Assembly (NCBI GenBank): GCA_964388275.1
Contig: CAYLZD010000048.1
Span: 1-21,631 of the forward strand
Reading direction: 5' to 3'
Origin: JARYLZ01 sp964388275
Lineage (GTDB): Bacteria; Bacteroidota; Ignavibacteria; SZUA-365
DNA: 21,631 nt
Shown here piece after piece: positions 1 through 7,970 of the stretch. Made by a program: the position numbers and the translations under genes. The first letter of the stretch is position 1; each line of letters starts with the position of its first letter. The notes below the pieces were generated by a model. It searched no databases. It worked only from the letters and a program-made list of their open reading frames with translations, and had not been told where the DNA came from.

Positions 1-610
1 CCAGGCGTTCCTTCGCGACGCCGCAGGAACCGGCCGGAGGCACGATCACCTCATCGCCCGGCCGCCAGTCGGCTGGAGTCGCCACCGAGAAAGCATCGGC
101 CGTCTGCATGGCGATGAGCGCGCGGTACAGCTCGTCGAAGTTGCGCCCGAGACTGAGCGGGTAATAAATGATGGCGCGTATGACGCCCTTCGGATCGATG
201 AAGAACACCGCTCTCACGGCTTTGGTGTTGCTCTCTCCCGGCTGAATCATGCCGTAGCGCTTCGCCACGTCCATCGTGATGTCCTCGATGAGGGGGAACA
301 TGACCTCGACGTTTTTCATGCCGCGGTATTCGATCTTGTCCTTGATCGTGCGCAGCCATGCTATATGGCTGTACAGACCGTCCACCGACAATCCTACCAG
401 CTTGCAGTTGGCTTCCTCGAACTGCTTCTCCATGGTAGCGAAGGTCATGAATTCGGATGTGCAGACGGGCGTGAAATCGGCCGGGTGGCTGAACAGAATG
501 ACCCATTTGCCCGAATAATCGGCCGGAAAATTGATTTCTCCTTGTGTTGTCACGGCTTTGAATGCAGGCGCAGGATCTCCGATGCGGGGCATAGGGATGT
601 TGTCTTCCAT
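1..610 (-). CDS. Peroxiredoxin, 1-Cys/Prx6-like (3' end beyond window)
   Basis: Thiol peroxidase that reduces H2O2 and organic hydroperoxides in the cytoplasm. The first 203 residues are visible. The peroxidatic motif PxxxTxxC is present as P43-ADFT-PVC, which makes Cys50 the peroxidatic cysteine. A second cysteine, Cys196 in PPAGSCG, lies near the C-terminus, as in long archaeal/bacterial Prx6-type enzymes where such a residue can resolve the disulfide. Members of this family are usually about 210-220 aa, so only the last few residues are missing. The start ATG at 610 is preceded by AAGGA about 8 nt upstream. The gene lies 90 bp downstream of the PerR-type regulator on the same strand, so peroxide-controlled co-expression is likely. 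Family assignment is secure; the catalytic subtype is inferred. Confidence 0.93.
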   Translation of the reverse strand, partial: MEDNIPMPRIGDPAPAFKAVTTQGEINFPADYSGKWVILFSHPADFTPVCTSEFMTFATMEKQFEEANCKLVGLSVDGLYSHIAWLRTIKDKIEYRGMKNVEVMFPLIEDITMDVAKRYGMIQPGESNTKAVRAVFFIDPKGVIRAIIYYPLSLGRNFDELYRALIAMQTADAFSVATPADWRPGDEVIVPPAGSCGVAKERL

Positions 611-700
611 GTTTTGTTTCCTTATGATGTTCTAGAAAAGTATAGCTGTGATGAGTATTTGTGTCGATCGCGCTGTCGATGTTTTCTCTTCCGGGCGGGA

Positions 701-1126
701 TCACCGCTTCGAGTCGGTGAAACGGCCGACAAGCTGCAGCCGGATGTCGTCGATGATGAAATTTTTGATTTTTCTTCGGCGAAAGTGCTCCTCGATCAGC
801 GAGGTAAGGGCTTCGTCCGTGTAATCTTCTATCCGTTCCGTATCGGCGCAGTAGAGATGATGATGTTTGCCGCGCACGCCGTCGTAGCGCATCACGTCCG
901 CCTCGGTCTGTACGCGCGAAATCAATCCTCGCCCGGCGAATGTTTCCAGAGTCCTGTACACGGTGCCTATGGCCACGTTCGGATGATTCGCGCGGATGTA
1001 CTCGATGATCTGATCCGCAGTGGGGTGGTTTCGAAGACCGTCGAGCGCCTCCAGAACGGCAACGCGCTGAGGGGTCACCTTCAGGCCGTGTTCTCTGAGC
1101 AGTTCGCTGTATTCGTTGTATGTCAT
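701..1126 (-). CDS. perR: PerR-type peroxide-sensing Fur-family repressor
   Basis: DNA-binding metalloregulator of 141 aa with the Fur winged helix (TPQR near 18-21, GTVYRTLE near 54-61). All five ligands of the PerR Fe/Mn sensing site appear at exactly the spacing of Bacillus subtilis PerR (H37, D85, H91, H93, D104), here H34, D82, H88, H90 and D101. The Asp at position 82 is the residue that favours PerR over Fur. The structural zinc site is missing: only Cys93 of the usual two CxxC pairs remains, with Thr at 96 and no cysteines near the C-terminus. The peroxiredoxin lies directly downstream, so it is the obvious target. The start ATG at 1126 has only a weak ribosome site. Autoregulation is suggested by dyads in the upstream region. 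Confidence 0.9.
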   Translation of the reverse strand: MTYNEYSELLREHGLKVTPQRVAVLEALDGLRNHPTADQIIEYIRANHPNVAIGTVYRTLETFAGRGLISRVQTEADVMRYDGVRGKHHHLYCADTERIEDYTDEALTSLIEEHFRRRKIKNFIIDDIRLQLVGRFTDSKR

Positions 1127-1135
1127 AAGAAAATA

Positions 1136-1147
1136 TCTCTAATGAGA
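1136..1147. promoter_or_regulatory. Dyad TCTC-N4-GAGA in the perR leader, possible operator
   Basis: The 12-bp dyad TCTCTAATGAGA lies 10 bp upstream of the perR start codon, within the predicted 5' leader. Together with the A/T dyad at the -10 box it could be an autoregulatory site. It could also simply occlude the ribosome site when folded. The role is inferred. Confidence 0.3.
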
Positions 1148-1170
1148 ATTTATCCCATATAGGAATAATT

Positions 1171-1199
1171 AAAATAATTGAATTTCCGGCGAATGTCAA
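1171..1199 (-). promoter_or_regulatory. Sigma70-type promoter of perR
   Basis: Reading the minus strand, a perfect -35 box TTGACA (1199-1194) is separated by 17 bp from a TATTTT -10 box (1176-1171). An A/T-rich dyad AATTA-TTT-TAATT (1179-1167) overlaps the -10 box and resembles a Per/Fur box in position and composition. It places transcription start near 1164, about 40 nt upstream of the perR start codon. Confidence 0.55.
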
Positions 1200-1219
1200 G
1201 CGCGCGCGAAGGCGCGCTT
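1198..1219. terminator. GC-rich hairpin between the DUF1565-like gene and perR
   Basis: Perfect 8-bp arms AAGCGCGC / GCGCGCTT enclose a 6-nt loop. It lies about 65 bp downstream of the stop of the 1284-2627 gene and touches the -35 box of perR. On the minus strand it lacks a following T tract, and on the plus strand only TT follows. It is therefore at best a weak intrinsic terminator that would insulate perR from upstream transcription. Confidence 0.3.
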
Positions 1220-1283
1220 TTCCAAGCGGATGCGCCGGCCGGAGGTTTTTCCGTCCGGTTTCCGGAACGAGGACAGTCCGGGT

Positions 1284-2627
1284 TTATTTAACCGTCTGGG
1301 CGCCCTGCCCCGAAACAGCGCCGAAGAGCTCGGCGGCCTTTCTCCACGGGTATCTGTTCGCGAACATGCTCGCGCTGCTTTGCATAGTCCCGACCAGGTT
1401 CATTCCGAGTATGGAGCGCCATTGATTGGCGGGGGAGTTTCTGTCGAGATCGGTCTGCTCGCTGTATCGGGCCGACAGGTAACCCGCGAGGTAATCCTTG
1501 TCCACGGGCAGCGTCTTCGGAATTTCATTGACGTTCCCGCTGGCGCTCGCCAGCCCGACATCACCGAACTCTTCCGCCCCGATGAAGAGGGTCGTGTTGC
1601 TGGCCGGGCTGAACTGCATGTCGCCCTTCTTGTTGACGAAGAAAATGTTGTTGTCCACCTTGACCCTGTCGTTGGGTGTGAAACGCGTGTGGTCGACGCC
1701 TCCGAGTATGTTGCCGCCGATGATGTTGTGATGAATATCGTAGGACAGCTTCGTCATGACGCGAACGCCGTAGCCCATGTCGAGCATGTCTTTCAGACGG
1801 CTCCAGCTGAACAGTATGGTGTTGTAGGCGATTTCCGCGGACCCGCAGTTGGACATTGATTTCGGACCGCCTGTATTCGGACATGTTCCGTATACTTCTA
1901 TGGCGGCCATGCGGTTCGCTACGAAGACGTTGTTCAGGATTTTGATGCCTCCGCTTCTGATTCCCGCCTGAATGGCGAAACTGGCGCCGTTGAGAAAAAC
2001 GTTGTTGCGGATGATCACGTTGCCGCCGTTAGCGGCGCTCGGTATGGAGATTATCGGCTCGGTCACGGTGGAATTCTGATCGACGGCTCTTTCAGTTGGA
2101 AGCAGCAAACGTCCTGTTTCAAGTCCTTCCGGTTTGCCTTCCTGCGGGTGGTACGCGTTTCTCATGCCCATGTCGAAAATGAAACCGTCGACTATCGCTC
2201 CGTCGATGTCTTTGGTGAAGCGCAGAAGGGCTTTCCTGGATTTGGCGCCGCTTGCGTTGTCCGGTTGGAAAAGCGTCGGATGACGAAGCACATCGCGCTT
2301 CGAGAAATCCTTCGAATAACCGCCGTACAATTGAACCGCTTTGTCCGTTTCCAGGTAACCGATGCCGAAAGTGCCGCTGTACACGCCCTCGGCCACGTGT
2401 ATCCGGTCGCCCGAGGACGCCTTGGCAAGGGCTTTGTCAATGTTTTTCATGGGCTGCTCTTTCGTGCCGGGGTTCGAATTGTTTCCCGAACTGATGGATA
2501 CATAGATGTCGCCTCCGGCGCTCGGTACGCCTGCCTGTTCCGTCATCGCGTTGCAGGCTGCCGATGCCAGAAGGAGGATTGAAACGGCGACGGCGGATTT
2601 GCATGTGGTTTTCAGACGTTTCTGCAT
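1284..2627 (-). CDS. Exported parallel beta-helix (DUF1565-like) probable lipoprotein
   Basis: A 447-aa exported protein. An N-terminal hydrophobic segment ends in LLASAAC with Cys25, a plausible though imperfect lipobox, so it is probably a lipoprotein. The N-terminal part (about 40-110) has the DUF1565 pattern YVS...GNNSNPGTKEQP...KNIDKAL...DRIHVAEGVYSG. After it come turns typical of a right-handed beta-helix, such as NVIIRNNVFLNG, GIKILNNVFVAN and IAYNTILF at about 200-270. Such proteins are extracytoplasmic carbohydrate-binding or polysaccharide-lyase-like scaffolds. No catalytic residues can be assigned, so the substrate is unknown. The start ATG at 2627 has GGAG 6-7 nt upstream. It stands alone, with 141 bp separating it from the GroES-like gene. 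Confidence 0.8.
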   Translation of the reverse strand: MQKRLKTTCKSAVAVSILLLASAACNAMTEQAGVPSAGGDIYVSISSGNNSNPGTKEQPMKNIDKALAKASSGDRIHVAEGVYSGTFGIGYLETDKAVQLYGGYSKDFSKRDVLRHPTLFQPDNASGAKSRKALLRFTKDIDGAIVDGFIFDMGMRNAYHPQEGKPEGLETGRLLLPTERAVDQNSTVTEPIISIPSAANGGNVIIRNNVFLNGASFAIQAGIRSGGIKILNNVFVANRMAAIEVYGTCPNTGGPKSMSNCGSAEIAYNTILFSWSRLKDMLDMGYGVRVMTKLSYDIHHNIIGGNILGGVDHTRFTPNDRVKVDNNIFFVNKKGDMQFSPASNTTLFIGAEEFGDVGLASASGNVNEIPKTLPVDKDYLAGYLSARYSEQTDLDRNSPANQWRSILGMNLVGTMQSSASMFANRYPWRKAAELFGAVSGQGAQTVK

Positions 2628-2769
2628 GGTGTCTCCGGATGTTCTGTTGAACGGATTGGGTTAAGTCGTGTTCGTCTGTATGCTTTCATAAGGCGATGGA
2701 GCGCGTCCGCTTGCCCGGATGTAGAGTTGCCTGCCCCGGAATCAGGCGCCGGACGCGGCGCCGGCGCGG

Positions 2770-3138
2770 TCATTCCTCGTTGAATATCTCGTTTCTGACC
2801 AGCATAAGAATCGCGGATTGGGGAACGATGATATTCCGCTCGCCTTCAAATTCGATTTCTATGCCCTGTGATCGAAGAAATATCGCATAATCGCCTTCTT
2901 CGGCCTGCAGGGGTATGTATTTTATCGGATCCTTCTTCGGGGCCCAGGGTTCGTCCTCCGCCGCCGGATTCGCGAGAGGGTAGCCCGGGCCGACCTTTAC
3001 GATGTATCCCCCCTGTATCTTCTCCTTTTCCTGCACACCGGGCGGAAGGTACAGCCCGGACTTGGTCATTTCGTTCGGATCTTCGGGAGTTATCAGAACC
3101 CGGTCTCCGACTACTATCAGCTTCTTCGTTGTGCGCAT
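2770..3138 (-). CDS. Stand-alone GroES-family co-chaperonin-like protein
   Basis: A 122-aa protein with the GroES beta-barrel signature GDRVLITPE...TKSGLYLPPG...G.IVKVGPG near residues 11-52 and a C-terminal strand pair (EFEGERNIIVPQSAILML). Typical GroES is about 95 aa; the excess is an insertion after VGPG rich in Pro, Ala, Glu and Lys (about 53-80). No groEL lies next to it, so this is probably a divergent paralogue rather than the housekeeping co-chaperonin. I chose ATG 3138 because homology starts there. The frame stays open upstream to 3390, but that part is low-complexity sequence from a tandem repeat. No clear ribosome site precedes 3138. Whether it partners GroEL is unknown. Confidence 0.8.
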   Translation of the reverse strand: MRTTKKLIVVGDRVLITPEDPNEMTKSGLYLPPGVQEKEKIQGGYIVKVGPGYPLANPAAEDEPWAPKKDPIKYIPLQAEEGDYAIFLRSQGIEIEFEGERNIIVPQSAILMLVRNEIFNEE

Positions 3139-3292
3139 CTGAGGTGCTTTGTTGTATAGTTGATTTGCAGGCGTAATGTGGGGCCGGTAGGGCGGTTGCC
3201 GGAAAGCTAACACGCGGCGCGAAGCGGAGCAAGAGACCTGTGATTCCGCGCGATTATCCTCCGTCCCTCGTGCAGCTTCGTACCGGCTTGTC

Positions 3293-3345
3293 CCTCTTCC
3301 GCTCTTCCGCTCCTCCGCTCTTCCGCTCCTCCGCTCTTCCGCTCC
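3293..3345. repeat. 8-bp tandem repeat (GCTCYTCC), polypurine on the minus strand
   Basis: About 6.6 head-to-tail copies of an 8-bp unit that alternates GCTCTTCC and GCTCCTCC, giving a 16-bp higher-order period. The minus strand is almost all purine and contains several GGAGGA strings. It lies in the 248-bp gap between the DedA-family gene and the GroES-like gene, upstream of the latter. The period is not a multiple of three, so it is unlikely to be coding. It is a likely slippage site. Confidence 0.9.
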
Positions 3346-3386
3346 GTGCCGTCCTGGTCCGCGCCCGGTCCGAACTGCGGCAAAGC

Positions 3387-4019
3387 TCACAGAAGATACT
3401 TGATCACCACAAAGCCCCCGATCAGCAGCACGGTGAACGCAACGGCCAGGAGATTGAAGTATTTATCGATGAAGGATTCTATTCGCGGCCCGAATTTCCA
3501 GATCAGTCCTGCGACCAGAAAAAATCTTGCGCCGCGGCTTATTACCGAAGCCACAACGAACATTGCAAGATTGATGTTGAAGGCGCCTGACGATATGGTT
3601 ATCAGCTTGTAAGGCAGGGGAGTGAAGCCGGCCGTGAAGACGATCCAGAAATCGTATTCGGCGTATAGCTTCTGTATGTCGAAAAACGCCTCATGAGTGA
3701 ACCCTGGTATGACGTCGAAAAAGAAAGCGGCTATACCCGTGAAGTCATTCGAAGGTGTCCACCATAAATAATGCCCGATCGCATAACCCACGAGCGCTCC
3801 GCTTACCGATCCGATCAGACATACTAAGGCAAAGCGGAACGCCTTGCGAGTCGAGCCCAGAACGAGCGCGATCAGCAGAACGTCCGGCGGTATGGGAAAA
3901 AATGACGACTCGGCAAACGCCAACAGAAACAGCGCGGTCGTGCCGTAAGGCGTCTCGGACCAGTGCAGCACCCAATTGTAGAGTTTCCTGACCCAAGAGG
4001 TGGAGTCTGTTCTATTCAT
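3387..4019 (-). CDS. DedA/YqaA-family integral membrane protein
   Basis: A 210-aa inner-membrane protein of the VTT/DedA (SNARE-associated) superfamily, closest in layout to YqaA. Visible features are the re-entrant-loop motif ESSFFPIPPDVLL (about 37-49), the second loop GFTPLPYKLITISSG (about 140-155) and the ISRGARFF segment near 170, in the order expected for the family. About four to five hydrophobic segments can be seen. DedA proteins are linked to lipid scrambling and proton-dependent envelope homeostasis; the exact substrate here is unknown. The start ATG at 4019 has no strong ribosome site. It is transcribed away from the methyltransferase gap at 4020-4228, where I see nothing further. 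Confidence 0.87.
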   Translation of the reverse strand: MNRTDSTSWVRKLYNWVLHWSETPYGTTALFLLAFAESSFFPIPPDVLLIALVLGSTRKAFRFALVCLIGSVSGALVGYAIGHYLWWTPSNDFTGIAAFFFDVIPGFTHEAFFDIQKLYAEYDFWIVFTAGFTPLPYKLITISSGAFNINLAMFVVASVISRGARFFLVAGLIWKFGPRIESFIDKYFNLLAVAFTVLLIGGFVVIKYLL

Positions 4020-4228
4020 TTATGTGCTTGCAGTGATAAATCATTGATAAATCAAACAAAAGTACGCTTCGTTTCGAGATAATTCAAGGCAATGTCCGAT
4101 ATTTCGCACGATATCCCGGATGAATGATTCAGCGGTGAAGAGTGATAAGTCTGTGCGGGTTCGCACTCGATTTTTTCCTCGACTGGAATCCGTCGGTCAG
4201 GGCTGCGGGCTCGGTTTTATCCGTTGCT

Positions 4229-4987
4229 TCAGCGGCGGGCGACGAAGTACTCGTAGGCGTAACAATGCGAATACAGGCGGTGCAGTTCCGGCTCGCGGGC
4301 GAGCTGCTCGAGTATGGACAGCGCCTCGGCGTCGCCCGAATTGAGGATTCGCATTTCTCCGATGCGCTGCTCCATCGGAGTGTAGAAATCCGTCCACCAC
4401 GCATCGTCCGGCAAAGTGAAATGTCCCCGAATTTCGTAGCCGCAGTTTTCTATGGCGAGCAGTATGTCCTGAACGCGTCCCATGCCGGGGTAATCCGCCT
4501 CGAAACTCAATTTTATCTCCGGAGGCGGATCCTCGCAGCGCCAGACGGCGTCGGTGAAAACGAGATGCCCTCCCGGACGCAACAATTCGCGGCAGACTCG
4601 CAGGGCGTTTTCAATCCCGATGTTGTATAGCGCGCCTTCAGACCAGACAAGGTCGAAGCTTTGCGCGGGCAATCCGGGATTCGCCATGTTTCCTTCGATC
4701 GCAGTCAACCGGTGCTCGAGGCCGAGTCGCTCTATTTTCGCTTTCAACCTTTCTACGCTCGGGGCGTTGTTGTCTATCGCGATTATGGTTCCTGCAGTGA
4801 GTTCGGAAAGGTACAGGGTCTGAGCGCCGACTCCGCAGCCGAGGTCGAGTATCGCCGGCGCAGGCGGAAGAGCTCCGCATAATTTGAGCGCGCGTTCGGC
4901 GCTTTCGCGGTTGCCGGGGCCTTGACGGGGAAGGGATTCGTAGAGTTCGAAGAAAATTTTCTGGAAAAGTCCGCCGCTTTCATTCAT
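4229..4987 (-). CDS. Class I SAM-dependent methyltransferase
   Basis: A 252-aa protein with a Rossmann methyltransferase fold: motif I ILDLGCGVGAQT (46-57), the acidic loop IIAIDNN (68-74), motif II GNMANPGLPAQSFDLVWSEGA and motif III LLRPGGHLVFTDAVW. The C-terminal 90 residues are family-specific and probably shape the substrate pocket. The substrate cannot be read from sequence; small-molecule or lipid methylation of the UbiE/type-11 sort is possible. I chose ATG 4987 because GGAG sits 7 nt upstream and the family N-terminus begins there. The frame is open upstream but without homology. It is divergent from the CPBP protease gene at 5089, sharing a 101-bp intergenic region. Confidence 0.88.
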   Translation of the reverse strand: MNESGGLFQKIFFELYESLPRQGPGNRESAERALKLCGALPPAPAILDLGCGVGAQTLYLSELTAGTIIAIDNNAPSVERLKAKIERLGLEHRLTAIEGNMANPGLPAQSFDLVWSEGALYNIGIENALRVCRELLRPGGHLVFTDAVWRCEDPPPEIKLSFEADYPGMGRVQDILLAIENCGYEIRGHFTLPDDAWWTDFYTPMEQRIGEMRILNSGDAEALSILEQLAREPELHRLYSHCYAYEYFVARR

Positions 4988-5088
4988 GAATGCTCCGTTC
5001 TGCTTCAATTTCAGCCGCAACTTATCACCTTCGTGAACTTGGAGCCAATTCGATTGAATTTCTCCGGCACATTCGATAGTTTTCAACG

Positions 5089-6081
5089 ATGAAGCGATAT
5101 GTTTGGGCGGCCGTTTGGTCGATCGGCACAATGCTTACGGGATGGCTGTTGGCGCAAGGACGCCCGGCCTTTGTCTCAAAGTCGACACCGCTTGTTTTAC
5201 TCACATTGCTCGCATGCACGGCCGCTCTGCTATGGCTGCTCGTTGGGAAATTGAAATCCTTGTCCGATGATACTGCCCGCACAAGGCGCGGGCGGTTTTT
5301 CTTCACAATCATTGCCGCGGCGATTATGCTTTTCAGTCTCCGAGCTCTAGCAGGGCCGCCGTTGCTTTTCGCGCTGCCGGTCATCGGCATCGCCGTATGC
5401 ATCGCGCTTCGCTGCCGTCTGAGCCGCAGGGCGTCGGTTTATTTGTCTGTTCTGGCGGTGACGGCCGGGGTTGCCGGATTGGGCGCGGGGTGGGCGAAAT
5501 TTCCACCCGTCACATGGGCGGTCCTGCAATTGGCGCTTGTTCCGACAAGTCTGGCGGCAGGGTGGAGTATTCTCGATCATACGTGTCTGCGGCACACCGG
5601 GATAGGGAGGAGTCTGTACTTGACTGATGGTCTCCCGGCGGCCCTGCGCGGTTTCGCACAAGGGGCGCTGATCGCTGTGCCGTGGGCGCTGGGCCTCGTC
5701 GCGCTCGGAGGGGCTGATAAGGAAACCTGGGTGCAGAGCTGGTGGCAGCCCTTGACGGCGATTCAACCCGGGATCGCCGAGGAAGCATGGGGCCGTGTTC
5801 TTTTAATTCCGCTTCTGTTCATGCTTCTCCTGAAGACAGCTCGGCCGCGGACCGCCCTCACGGCATCAGTCCTGATCATGGCATACTGGTTTGCCTACCT
5901 TCATACGCCCGGCGGATCAGGAGCTGTGTTCAGCACGATGATAATGGGGACATTGATCATACTGCCGCTTTCCATCCTGTGGCTGGAGCGCGGACTGGAA
6001 ACGGCGATCGGCTTTCACTTCTGGCTGGATTTCACAAAGTTTCTACTCGCCTTTTTGATGAATCAGAGCCTGACGTCTTGA
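5089..6081 (+). CDS. CPBP-family (CAAX/Abi) intramembrane glutamic protease
   Basis: A 330-aa polytopic membrane protein. All three catalytic motifs of the CPBP family are present in order: EExxxR (E231-E232, R236), FxxxH (F268, H272) and HxxxD (H310, D314). These form the intramembrane Glu/His active site of type II CAAX prenyl endopeptidases and their bacterial relatives. The N-terminal 220 residues hold about six further hydrophobic segments and are less conserved. In bacteria such proteins process small peptides or take part in immunity to bacteriocins; no partner peptide is evident here. The start ATG at 5089 has a weak ribosome site. The nearest genes are a divergent methyltransferase and a convergent URO-D-family gene. 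Confidence 0.88.
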   Translation: MKRYVWAAVWSIGTMLTGWLLAQGRPAFVSKSTPLVLLTLLACTAALLWLLVGKLKSLSDDTARTRRGRFFFTIIAAAIMLFSLRALAGPPLLFALPVIGIAVCIALRCRLSRRASVYLSVLAVTAGVAGLGAGWAKFPPVTWAVLQLALVPTSLAAGWSILDHTCLRHTGIGRSLYLTDGLPAALRGFAQGALIAVPWALGLVALGGADKETWVQSWWQPLTAIQPGIAEEAWGRVLLIPLLFMLLLKTARPRTALTASVLIMAYWFAYLHTPGGSGAVFSTMIMGTLIILPLSILWLERGLETAIGFHFWLDFTKFLLAFLMNQSLTS

Positions 6082-6098
6082 TTACCGCGGAATGGCGG

Positions 6099-6118
6099 TC
6101 GCGAAGGAGGACTCGCGA
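6099..6118. other. Hairpin TCGCGA-N8-TCGCGA in the convergent gap
   Basis: A 6-bp inverted repeat lies between the convergent CPBP and URO-D-family genes. It could be a bidirectional terminator element, but no T tract follows on either strand. Confidence 0.2.
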
Positions 6119-6169
6119 TCCAAGGCCAACGCTTCATCGAAGAGCGGCGTGGGAACTCGTGTCCGTCGA

Positions 6170-7180
6170 TCACCTGTAACGATGCACGGCCTCTATCAGA
6201 GCTTTCACGTTTTCGAAAGGGGCGTCATTTTCAATCTCGATGTAAAAAATTCCTCCGCCTCCTAGATCGAGATACGTGCTCGCGTAGTCGCGGATTTTGA
6301 TCTCGATCTCACGAGGAGTCCCGAGAGGTATCAGTCGCAGGCGGTCCGGATGAATGTACACGGCTATCCTGTTTTCCCGGCATTTGCGGAGATTTGCGGG
6401 ATCGGATTCGAACCACTCGATCTGCGGCCAGAGTGCGTTTATTCCGAGATCTACCAGATCGTCGAATATCTCACCCAGGCGCCCGCAGGAGTGGAAGAGG
6501 ATCATTCTGTCCGCCCGGCGTATGGGTGCGATCAACCTTTCGTACCGCGGCTTGAATACATCCCGGAACAGAGCAGGTGAAATTATGGGAGTCGTCTGTG
6601 TTCCCCAATCATCGCCGAAGAATATGATGTCCGTGCCGGCGGATATCAATTTTTCGATCGACCCGATCCAGTAATCCACCAGTCTGTCAAGGAAACGCAT
6701 GAGATCGGGATCCTGCGCCTGCAAGCCCATCAGGACTTCGTCCATCGGTCTGAGCGCGTGAAGCTTCTCGAACACGGATATCCATCCCGAACAAACCGCA
6801 TACTGTTCGCGTTGCCTTGCCGTTTCAGATGTGTCGATCGCGGGTAAAGGCGGGAATGAGTAGTCCCCGGCCGCGCTCCAGGAGGAGAAAGGGTACTGCC
6901 TGGGGTGTCCTTGAATGCCGAAAATCCGATATTCCCATTCCGTTCCCCATTCATCGACTCTGAACTCGTGATACTCTCCGTTCTCGTTCACGGCGCCGGG
7001 GGGCGGACAAGGGATGGAAGCAAAGAGTATCGGATTATCCGGCGGGTACTGATCGAATAGGTCGAGCAGTTTCCCGCCGTGAACGTGAAGCCCTGCTGGA
7101 GATGGATGATAAACGACGGGTATACGGTCGGGGTTGTCGTAAGCGAACGCCGCCAGCATGCGTTGACGCGGGGTCATCAT
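6170..7180 (-). CDS. Uroporphyrinogen decarboxylase (URO-D) superfamily protein
   Basis: A 336-aa protein with the URO-D TIM-barrel layout: N-terminal MTPRQRMLAAFAYDNPDRIPV, the central DDWGTQTTPIISPALF motif (about 210-225), then FHSCGRLGEIFDDLVDLGINALWP (about 255-278) and a C-terminal GGGGIFYIEIENDAP segment. The DDWGTQ and HSCG motifs match the methyltransferase-like branch (MtaA/CmuA-type) rather than haem-biosynthetic HemE, so a cobalamin- or corrinoid-linked methyl transfer role is more likely. No corrinoid protein or other methyltransferase subunit adjoins it. The start is ATG 7180, or 7177 in the same ATGATG; the upstream extension to 7285 overlaps the preceding gene's stop and lacks homology. 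It begins 43 bp after the outer-membrane protein gene and may share its transcript. Confidence 0.85.
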   Translation of the reverse strand: MMTPRQRMLAAFAYDNPDRIPVVYHPSPAGLHVHGGKLLDLFDQYPPDNPILFASIPCPPPGAVNENGEYHEFRVDEWGTEWEYRIFGIQGHPRQYPFSSWSAAGDYSFPPLPAIDTSETARQREQYAVCSGWISVFEKLHALRPMDEVLMGLQAQDPDLMRFLDRLVDYWIGSIEKLISAGTDIIFFGDDWGTQTTPIISPALFRDVFKPRYERLIAPIRRADRMILFHSCGRLGEIFDDLVDLGINALWPQIEWFESDPANLRKCRENRIAVYIHPDRLRLIPLGTPREIEIKIRDYASTYLDLGGGGIFYIEIENDAPFENVKALIEAVHRYR

Positions 7181-7223
7181 TCCCGTTTCACTGCGCCGAT
7201 GCTTGCTTCCATTCAGCAGACGT

Positions 7224-7970
7224 TCAGAAGCGGATCTGCGCGCCGAGCGACGCATAATGAAGCAGCGTGAAGTTGTAGACCTCATCGTTGTCGGCGCCGC
7301 CTTCCAGTATCCGGTACCCGGCTCTGCAGTCGATCCGCTCGGTTACGGCCACGACCAGCGCCGCGAGCAAGTCTTCGGCGCGGCCCTGAGGGGCGGCGAG
7401 CGCATCGCCCTCAAGAAGGAACGCCGCGGGGCTGCTGAATCGCCACAGGACGCGGAAATGGATTATCGGCACAAAGCCGACGTTCTTCTTTTCGGCGGCG
7501 ATGCCGTTCCCCTCGACGGCTATCCTCGCGTCACGGATTTTGCCGGTGAATCCAACTCCGAGTTCGAGCGCCTCCGACCTGTGGAAATCATACCGGTAAG
7601 TCAGGCGGTACGAGTTGAACTTGTACGAGGCATCGAGCGGTGTATCGGCGGGAAATGCCGCCTCCTGGAACACGAGCGCGCGATCGAGCCTGCCCGCCGC
7701 ATCGAGAGAAAGCGGCGCGAAGAGCAGGCCGAGATGGTGCCGATCGCTGAGGTCGTACAGCAATCGAATCCGATAAAACCACGCCGGGTCGGTCGACAGA
7801 TCTTCCGACAGTGAGACGAGCGTTCCGCCTTTGCCCGGAATGCGCACATCGTTGTATCCGCTGAACACGGCGCCGGTTTCCACATCCACAGCGAGTTGTG
7901 AAAAGGCCGGCAGCGTCAAGACGGCGAAGAGGGCCAGGGAGGAGACGATGAACCTCAGTGTGATTTTCAT
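7224..7970 (-). CDS. Probable outer-membrane beta-barrel protein, unknown function
   Basis: A 248-aa protein with a clear signal peptide (MKITLRFIVSSLALF..., cleavage probably after AFS-Q near residue 25). The mature part has alternating hydrophobic/polar strands and ends in LGAQIRF, a terminal aromatic of the kind recognised by the BAM machinery. This size fits an 8- to 10-strand barrel. I do not recognise a named family. The start ATG at 7970 has GGAG about 9 nt upstream; the open frame continues upstream but is rich in Arg/Pro and looks non-coding. The URO-D-family gene follows 43 bp later on the same strand, though a functional link is not evident. Confidence 0.72.
   Translation of the reverse strand: MKITLRFIVSSLALFAVLTLPAFSQLAVDVETGAVFSGYNDVRIPGKGGTLVSLSEDLSTDPAWFYRIRLLYDLSDRHHLGLLFAPLSLDAAGRLDRALVFQEAAFPADTPLDASYKFNSYRLTYRYDFHRSEALELGVGFTGKIRDARIAVEGNGIAAEKKNVGFVPIIHFRVLWRFSSPAAFLLEGDALAAPQGRAEDLLAALVVAVTERIDCRAGYRILEGGADNDEVYNFTLLHYASLGAQIRF

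Noticed and set aside
51..1199. Long minus-strand frame of 382 codons across the peroxiredoxin and perR
   Set aside because: Out-of-frame shadow; Arg/His-rich and low in conserved motifs, while both underlying genes are clear in other frames.
3139..3390. N-terminal extension of the GroES-like protein
   Set aside because: It encodes low-complexity Glu/Arg/Ser sequence from the 8-bp repeat and has no homology; ATG 3138 matches the family start.
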